Part shown: in pieces, positions 63,471-64,000 of the stretch
How the letters are laid out: every line of letters begins with the position of its first letter
Numbering within the stretch: the first letter of the stretch is position 1
Source of the DNA: Plumapathes pennacea
Taxonomy: Eukaryota; Cnidaria; Anthozoa; Antipatharia; Myriopathidae
Direction: 5' to 3'
NCBI GenBank assembly: GCA_964036295.1
Contig: OZ038472.1
Location: forward strand, 11,652,068-11,716,067
DNA length: 64,000 nt
The notes under the pieces: generated by a model
The model's database searches: none
The model's input: the letters and a program-made list of their open reading frames with translations, nothing else
What the model was told of the DNA's origin: nothing
Position numbers and translations under genes: made by a program

Positions 63471-64000
63471 TAAAGAACGCGAAAGATACAGTCCTAAAGT
63501 GTGCTTGTTGAACCGGCGGGTGGAAGTTCGAAGTTCTCGCGCAAGTGAGACCCACGGAGACCAACGGTCCATGCTTGCGCTTAAGTTTGCGTTGCTAGTG
63601 AAACCAGGTATAAAGTGCGACTTGCGTAAAGTGTTGTTAAACCAGTATCTCTTCATGTGGACGTCATGCCGACAGACGTCTTGCGCCGGGACTCGGGAAT
63701 TGAAGTTGCCTGTACAGTCCACACGGTCTGATGACGTCACGGCTGATCGGCTTATAAGGATTTGTATGAGAGATTTCACATTATATTTTACGCGTAAAAA
63801 TAATAAATCTTACTCTTAAAATCGTTTTAACAAGAGAAGAGTCCTTACTTTCCACCTATGATAACTTTTAAGGCAATTTTGTGTCGATTACGTTCCTGAA
63901 AACTGTTTGTGTGAACCGTCAGCTAAAGTTTCTCAACGGCGTCCAGTTTTCACACATCGATCAACAAAAATGTTTCCTCGTGCTTTAATAGACGCAACAA
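63471..64000. other. Shared non-coding flank, unit 3 (cut by window end)
   Basis: Near identical to 7,670-8,220 of unit 1, lacking about 20 bp (TAGGGTTTCCGCGACACACT type) near 63,533. By order of the other units, a third NLR gene would be expected about 4-12 kb beyond the window end. Confidence 0.6.

Noticed and set aside
1..64000. tRNA, rRNA or other structured RNA genes
   Set aside because: No convincing cloverleaf, A/B box pair or rRNA segment was seen by eye; a covariance-model search would be needed to exclude them.

Overview
The window reads as a eukaryotic, metazoan genome segment, most probably from an anthozoan cnidarian (coral or sea anemone). The reasons are interrupted genes with consensus GT-AG introns, a Death-NACHT-LRR (NLR) gene pair, nested BEL/Pao LTR retrotransposons, a complete Harbinger DNA transposon and many short inverted-repeat elements of types I associate with anthozoan genomes. 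No bacterial or organellar feature was seen. The species cannot be told from the sequence.

Layout: the window is built from three tandem copies of one ~27-28.6 kb unit. Unit 1 is about 1-26,450, unit 2 about 26,450-54,265, and unit 3 starts at ~54,265 and is cut by the window end. Each unit begins with a glutamine-rich coding relic. Next comes a compound of two BEL/Pao retrotransposons: BEL-A on the plus strand, with BEL-B inserted into it on the minus strand. A shared non-coding flank follows, then a variable middle, then an NLR gene with its 3' flank. Unit 3 ends inside the shared flank, so a third NLR gene is predicted just beyond position 64,000.

Genes: NLR-1 (12,295-21,323) can be modelled as eight exons that stay in frame for 997 residues: a trypsin-like fold lacking visible catalytic residues, a short linker, a Death domain, four very short linker exons, and one large NACHT plus LRR exon. 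NLR-2 (43,656-49,640) repeats the Death-to-LRR exons with all splice sites and phases kept. It lacks the trypsin-like exon; its variable middle instead holds an unrelated orphan exon, an apparently complete Harbinger transposon (nuclease plus Myb/SANT-like protein), and a 3.1 kb element with an inverted-repeat element nested inside it.

History: aligning units by eye gives clean filled and empty sites for many mobile elements, so most of them moved after the duplication or differ between haplotypes. The BEL compounds carry conflicting signals: units 2 and 3 share one deletion, while units 1 and 3 share a frameshift and a retroposon insertion. This points to gene conversion or unequal exchange between units. 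BEL-A has lost the middle integrase aspartate in all three units, and BEL-B has lost it in unit 2. An assembly artefact (two haplotypes placed in tandem) must be excluded before biological weight is put on the array.
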